Assembly (NCBI RefSeq): GCF_035934735.1
Contig: NZ_CP142396.1
Coordinates: forward strand, 1,798,001 to 1,862,000
DNA from: Sedimentibacter sp. MB31-C6
Lineage (GTDB): Bacteria > Bacillota > Clostridia > Tissierellales > Sedimentibacteraceae
Reading direction: 5' to 3'
Length of the DNA: 64,000 nucleotides
The notes beneath the pieces are model-generated. The model searched no databases. It was not told the DNA's origin and saw nothing but the letters and a program-made list of their open reading frames with translations. Shown one piece after another: positions 60,059-64,000 of this stretch. Within the stretch, counting starts at the first letter, position 1, and every line of letters begins with the position of its first letter. The position numbers and the translations under genes are program-made.

Positions 60059-61717
60059 ATGGCAGTAGCAGCAAAGAAAAACGTAGCAGTAATTCCTGCA
60101 AATACAATTTACAACAGAGGAATCAGGTCAGAATTAAAACACTTACGGGTAGCAGCTTATTGCAGAGTTAGTACAAAGCTAGAACAGCAGGAAGGCAGTT
60201 ATGAGGCTCAGATATCCTATTACACAGAAAAGATAAAAAGCAACCCTAGCTGGAAACTAGCAGGAATCTATGCAGATGATGGTATATCAGCAACTAATAC
60301 GAAAAAAAGAGACGATTTCAATGCGATGATAGAAGACTGCATGGCAGGAAAAATAGATATGATAATCACCAAGTCCGTCAGCAGATTTGCAAGGAATACA
60401 GTGGATTCTCTGCAAACAATAAGAAAGCTAAAAGAAAAGAACATAGCAATATTATTTGAAAAAGAAGGCGTAAACACCCTAGAAGGTTCAGGAGAACTGC
60501 TAATAACTATTCTAAGCAGTCAGGCACAAGAAGAAAGCAGGAATATAAGTGAAAATACCAGATGGGGAATAACAAGAAGATTTGAAAATGGAATTATAGC
60601 AGTAAACCATAAGAAATTCATGGGATATACTAAGGATAAGAAGAGCGGCGAATTAGTCATAGTACCTGAACAAGCAGAGATAGTAAGAATAATTTTCAGA
60701 ATGTATTTAGAGGGAAGCAGTATTCTAGAGATTACTAGAGCCTTAGAGGAAGATAAAATCAAGACGGTTACAGGAAAAGACACATGGCATCCTGGAGTAA
60801 TAGAAAAGATGTTATCTAATGAAAAGTATATGGGAGATGCTCTGCTGCAGAAAACCTATACGGTAGATTTTCTAACCAAGAAAAGAGTGAAAAATGATGG
60901 AATCGTACCTCAATATTATATCGAAGATAACCATGAGGCCATTATACCAAAGGAAATATTTTATAAAGTACAGGAAGAAAAAACCAGACGTGCAAACCTA
61001 AATAAGGCAGCAGTCACAAGGAAATCAAATAAGCTAAAGAAAGAAAAGAGTAAGTATAGTTCAAAATACGCACTGACAGAAATCTTAATATGTGCTGAAT
61101 GCGGACATCCCTATAGAAGACAAGTCTGGTCAAAATATGGGCAGAAAAGTGCAGTGTGGAGATGTGAAAACAGACTTAAAAATGGTGCAAAGGCAACTTG
61201 TAAGAACTCACCTACTCTTAAAGAAGAACCACTTCATAATTCAATTATGACAGCCATTAATAATATAGTGGAAAACAAAGGAGACTTTATAGGGGCATTC
61301 AGAGAGAATGTCATCAGGGTAATCGGAGATTATTCTACAAAGAATATTCCTACTGAATATGACGAAAAAATAGAATCTTTGCAAAGAGAAATGCTGTCCT
61401 TAATCGAAGAAAACGCAAAACAAGGGGCTTTAGCAGAAGACTTTGATGATGAATACAAGAGGATATCCGAAGAGATAAATGAGCTGAAAAAGGCAAAAAT
61501 AAGGCTTGTACAGGAAAAGAAACAAGCAGAGAGCTTTGGAGAACAACTAAATGAAATGGAAAGCACATTAAAGACTGTAAAGCCTTATATAAAAGAGTTT
61601 GACGAAGACTTGGCAAGAAGGTTGATTAAGACAATCAAGGTAAATAAAGGAGAAAGGCTGGAGATACAATTTGAATCAGGGATAGTGATGGAACATATGG
61701 TAGACTATTATGACTAG
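60059..61717 (+). CDS. Large serine recombinase 2 (third gene of the set)
   Basis: This 552-residue protein has the complete large serine recombinase architecture. AAYCRVSTKLEQQEGSYEAQ holds the catalytic serine near residue 38 and ITKSVSRFARNTVDSLQTIR the arginines. The recombinase domain shows KKFMGYTKDKKSGELVIVPE and the zinc ribbon CAECGHPYRRQ, WRCENR, CKNSP. A long coiled coil follows. The start overlaps the RBS region two bases after the previous stop, so the three genes form one transcript. Confidence 0.92.
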   Translation: MAVAAKKNVAVIPANTIYNRGIRSELKHLRVAAYCRVSTKLEQQEGSYEAQISYYTEKIKSNPSWKLAGIYADDGISATNTKKRDDFNAMIEDCMAGKIDMIITKSVSRFARNTVDSLQTIRKLKEKNIAILFEKEGVNTLEGSGELLITILSSQAQEESRNISENTRWGITRRFENGIIAVNHKKFMGYTKDKKSGELVIVPEQAEIVRIIFRMYLEGSSILEITRALEEDKIKTVTGKDTWHPGVIEKMLSNEKYMGDALLQKTYTVDFLTKKRVKNDGIVPQYYIEDNHEAIIPKEIFYKVQEEKTRRANLNKAAVTRKSNKLKKEKSKYSSKYALTEILICAECGHPYRRQVWSKYGQKSAVWRCENRLKNGAKATCKNSPTLKEEPLHNSIMTAINNIVENKGDFIGAFRENVIRVIGDYSTKNIPTEYDEKIESLQREMLSLIEENAKQGALAEDFDDEYKRISEEINELKKAKIRLVQEKKQAESFGEQLNEMESTLKTVKPYIKEFDEDLARRLIKTIKVNKGERLEIQFESGIVMEHMVDYYD

Positions 61718-61725
61718 AAATATAG

Positions 61726-61760
61726 GAGCAGTAACAAGGAAGTAATGAAAGTTACTGCTC
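61726..61760 (+). terminator. Perfect 10-bp stem after the recombinase operon
   Basis: GAGCAGTAAC pairs perfectly with GTTACTGCTC over a 15-base loop, nine bases after the last recombinase stop. There is no T-run, so it is either a weak terminator or part of the attachment site at the element end. Confidence 0.5.
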
Positions 61761-61846
61761 TGATGGTAAGTGAATATGTTAAGATTAAAGTCCTCGAAGG
61801 ATACTGAGGATTTTAATGTTGGCATATAAGTATAATTTCCTGTATA

Positions 61847-61908
61847 TTGCAGCGAAAAAGCAGCAAAATTAAAATATTGTTGCGTTATCGCTGCAAATGT
61901 GGTATACT
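61847..61908 (+). promoter_or_regulatory. Promoter and operator of the restriction-modification locus
   Basis: TTGCGT at 61880 and TATACT at 61903 are spaced by 17 bases. A perfect 9-bp inverted repeat, TTGCAGCGA at 61847-61855 and TCGCTGCAA at 61888-61896, flanks and overlaps the -35/spacer region. This would let the HTH protein encoded 33 bases downstream of TTGCGT's repeat arm regulate its own transcript. Confidence 0.65.
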
Positions 61909-61928
61909 CCTATCATGGAGGTGTTATA

Positions 61929-62279
61929 ATGAATTCAGTAGGTGCGTATCTTAGAGGACAACGAGTTAAGCTTTCTTTAAGTTTAAACGATGTATATGAG
62001 CAAACAGGGATAACAAGCACCCGTTTAAGCAGGATAGAACTAGACCAAATAAATGAACCTTCTCCAGAGGTATTAAAGAAGCTGGCAGAATTATATCAAA
62101 TTGATCTGATTTATTTATATAAGAGGGCAGGATATTTGGATGATACAGACGTTTTACCGCAATTGAAGCCTTTTGAAAACTATGAGGTATTAAACGATGA
62201 AGAACGTAATTTTGTTCAGCAAGCTATTGATATTTTAGCTAAAAATCATTTGTCAGCAAATAGGGAGGTCATATTATGA
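61929..62279 (+). CDS. XRE-family regulator of the restriction-modification locus
   Basis: The ATG at 61929 has GGAGGT upstream, giving 116 residues. The N-terminal 65 residues are a Cro/XRE helix-turn-helix: LRGQRVKLSLSLNDVYEQTG, then ITSTRLSRIELDQINEPSPE. An acidic helical tail follows. Its stop overlaps the methyltransferase start by four bases. It is a good candidate for a controller protein timing expression of the methylase and nuclease. Confidence 0.85.
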   Translation: MNSVGAYLRGQRVKLSLSLNDVYEQTGITSTRLSRIELDQINEPSPEVLKKLAELYQIDLIYLYKRAGYLDDTDVLPQLKPFENYEVLNDEERNFVQQAIDILAKNHLSANREVIL

Positions 62280-63334
62280 AATATAGATTAGGGGAGTTGT
62301 TCTGCGGACCGGGAGGCATAGCGTATGGCGCGATGGAGGCTCGAAGTTCAGACGGTAAATATTCAATTATCCATGAATGGGCAAATGATTATGATAAAGA
62401 TACCTGCGCTACATATAGGTATAATATCTGCAATGATAATCCGGAAACTGTATACCATGAAGATATTAGAAAATTAGACATGCACAAATTATCTCCTATA
62501 GATGCATTGGCGTTTGGATTTCCATGCAATGATTTTAGCATTGTAGGTGAACAGAAAGGTATGGATGGAGTATATGGTCCGCTTTATTCATATGGAGTTG
62601 AAGCACTTAAAATTTTCAAGCCGGACTGGTTTCTGGCAGAAAATGTAGGCGGATTACGAAATGCTAATGATGGTAATGCGTTTACTAAAATTTTATCGGA
62701 ACTTAGGGAAGCGGGTTATGTTGTTACCCCTCATTTATATAAATTTGAGGAATATGGAATTCCTCAAGCGCGACATCGTATAATAATTATTGGAATAAGA
62801 AATGATTTAAGTGAAAATACAATTTTTAGGGTACCTTCACCTGAACCATATAAAGGAATTGATAATACATGCAGAACGGCAATTGAAAAGCCGCCAATTC
62901 CTAAAGATGCATTTAACAATGAATTGACAAGGCAATCTGAGACTGTTATAGAAAGACTGAAACATATTAAACCTGGTCAGAATGCGTTCACAGCAGATAT
63001 ACCTTCCGAGCTGCAGCTTAATGTACGGGGAGCTAAAATGAGTCAAATTTATAAAAGACTTGAACCTGACAAACCTTCATATACTGTTACTGGAAGCGGA
63101 GGCGGGGGAACTCATATTTATCATTGGGAAGAAAATAGAGCCTTAACTAATCGAGAAAGGGCTCGGCTCCAGACTTTCCCTGATACTTTTAAGTTTATGG
63201 GTTCTAAAGAAAGTGTGCGTAAGCAGATTGGGATGGCCGTTCCTCGTGAGGGCGCAAGGATAATATTTGAAGCCATTTTAAATAGCTTTGCTGGTATTGA
63301 TTATGAGAGTGTGCCTGCAAACATCAACGAATAG
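62276..63334 (+). CDS. C5-cytosine DNA methyltransferase (type II modification enzyme)
   Basis: This 352-residue enzyme has motif I GELFCGPGGIAYGAM, motif IV FGFPCNDFSIVG (catalytic cysteine, with PCN instead of the usual PCQ), motif VI AENVGGL and motif VIII GIPQARHRIIIIGI. A recognition region follows, then RLEPDKPSYTVTGSGGGG, LTNRERARLQTFPDTF and motif X KQIGMAVP. It is complete and unrelated to the split methylase at 22.3 kb. It should protect the site cut by the nuclease that follows. Confidence 0.93.
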   Translation: MKYRLGELFCGPGGIAYGAMEARSSDGKYSIIHEWANDYDKDTCATYRYNICNDNPETVYHEDIRKLDMHKLSPIDALAFGFPCNDFSIVGEQKGMDGVYGPLYSYGVEALKIFKPDWFLAENVGGLRNANDGNAFTKILSELREAGYVVTPHLYKFEEYGIPQARHRIIIIGIRNDLSENTIFRVPSPEPYKGIDNTCRTAIEKPPIPKDAFNNELTRQSETVIERLKHIKPGQNAFTADIPSELQLNVRGAKMSQIYKRLEPDKPSYTVTGSGGGGTHIYHWEENRALTNRERARLQTFPDTFKFMGSKESVRKQIGMAVPREGARIIFEAILNSFAGIDYESVPANINE

Positions 63335-63348
63335 GACGGTGAATGGCT

Positions 63349-64000
63349 ATGTTTAATTCGGAAATTGTAGATAAAGTATTAATTGACCCTATAACTAGGG
63401 GAGCACAGAAATTACTGGTGCTTTCCGGATATGCAACACCGACAATGGCCTCATGGCATATTATGAAAATAAAGGAGCTTAAAATAAATCCTGTTGATAT
63501 AAAGCTAATCGTTGGTATGACTAATTATGACGGATTGACAATAAATGCACATGAAGGGTTTAAGCAGCTTGTAGATTCTCATAACGGATCAAATTTTTCA
63601 AAATTTCAATGCCAGTATATATGCGAAGGAGCCCCTGTGCATAGCAAACTTTATATTTGGCTGAAGGGCGATATTCCTATTGAGGCATATACAGGATCGT
63701 CTAATTATACACAGGCTGGCTTCAGCACCGGGAGAAGGGAATATATGGTTCCCTGCAATCCTGAAAATGCTTTTAACTATTATAATCAAATTGAAGGTGA
63801 TTCTATTTATTGCAATCATTCCGAAGTTGAGGATAATATAATATTTACACCTTCACATCCAGTATTAGATTCGGAGGGTGGCTACACTCAAGCTCTTGTA
63901 GGTAGGGGAATTCAACCTGTAAAATTATCTCTTTTAGCGAGAAATGGTGAAACTGGGACTAGGTCGGGACTTAACTGGGGACAGCGTGAGGGAAGGGAAC
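63349..64000 (+). CDS. NgoFVII-like PLD-family restriction endonuclease (partial)
   Basis: The gene runs off the window; about 217 residues are visible. LVLSGYATPTMASWHI, IVGMTNYDGL and PVHSKLYIWLKG with IEAYTGSSNYTQAGF give the HxK...S/N phospholipase D-type catalytic motif of the NgoFVII-type nucleases. LSLLARNGETG followed by GLNWGQREGRE begins the expected DNA-recognition part. An ATG at 63343 is an alternative start. With the preceding methylase it makes a type II restriction-modification pair. Confidence 0.85.
   Translation, partial: MFNSEIVDKVLIDPITRGAQKLLVLSGYATPTMASWHIMKIKELKINPVDIKLIVGMTNYDGLTINAHEGFKQLVDSHNGSNFSKFQCQYICEGAPVHSKLYIWLKGDIPIEAYTGSSNYTQAGFSTGRREYMVPCNPENAFNYYNQIEGDSIYCNHSEVEDNIIFTPSHPVLDSEGGYTQALVGRGIQPVKLSLLARNGETGTRSGLNWGQREGRE

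Noticed and set aside
57538-61717. The three recombinases taken as fragments of one broken gene
   Set aside because: The first and third are each complete from catalytic serine to coiled coil, and the second has its own start and a different sequence.
1-64000. tRNA or rRNA genes and tRNA-based attachment sites
   Set aside because: No cloverleaf-like or conserved rRNA sequence was noticed by eye in any intergenic stretch, and the integrases are of the serine class, which do not usually use tRNA genes.

Overview
The window is AT-rich, uses strong GGAGG ribosome binding sites with many TTG and GTG starts, and carries protein families typical of low-GC Gram-positive anaerobes. It most likely comes from a Clostridia or Tissierellia genome. 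About 61.7 kb of it reads as most of one large integrative and conjugative element (ICE). The left end of the element lies outside the window and the right end is probably near 61.7 kb. I saw no rRNA, tRNA or CRISPR array.

Layout. (1) 1-4.3 kb holds accessory and anti-restriction genes: DUF4314, ArdA-like, HTH, a D12-class adenine methyltransferase, an AbrB-like protein and YodL. (2) 4.3-19.5 kb is a Tad/Flp-type pilus module: two DUF6133 pilin candidates around a 1395-residue SLH-anchored surface protein with 237-bp tandem repeats, prepilin peptidase, CpaB, a TadZ-like ATPase, CpaF/TadA, TadB, TadC, two pseudopilins, DUF6550 and a secreted protein. An insertion sequence sits between the peptidase and cpaB. 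(3) 19.5-40.2 kb is the conjugation machine: a VirB2-like DUF3852 protein, VirB6/TrbL, a VirB3/PrgI-like protein, VirB4, an NlpC/P60 hydrolase, a candidate oriT, an RHH accessory protein, a MobP-type relaxase fused to Sel1 repeats, a Toprim primase and VirD4. It is interrupted by an HNH nuclease gene, a split C5 methyltransferase and a two-gene island (transglutaminase-like protein plus SAM methyltransferase). An amidoligase and a gamma-glutamylcyclotransferase lie in the same operon. (4) 40.3-55.3 kb is cargo dominated by membrane and lipid functions: three TetR regulators, patatin, radical SAM, two DegV, AI-2E, a lipase-fold protein, LCP, YidC, a CmpB-like membrane protein, an HD protein, a lipid kinase and PIN-TRAM. 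(5) 56.2-61.7 kb is the integration module: a sigma-like regulator, a SHOCT-like peptide and three serine-recombinase genes, the middle one lacking the catalytic domain. (6) 61.9-64 kb is a restriction-modification locus (HTH, C5 methyltransferase, NgoFVII-like PLD nuclease, the last cut by the window edge). It may be flanking chromosome.

How they may work together. The Tad-type pilus and the SLH protein would bring cells together. The VirB/VirD4-like apparatus and relaxase move the DNA. The anti-restriction proteins and methyltransferases protect it in the recipient. The recombinases integrate it, and the cargo alters the host envelope. The most unusual signals are a shared methionine-rich C-terminal tail on about seven unrelated accessory proteins, a shared GEGYID signal on three pilin-like proteins, the amidoligase/cyclotransferase pair, the overprinted split methyltransferase, and the lipid cargo with repeated GGAC/GACGT operator-like sites.
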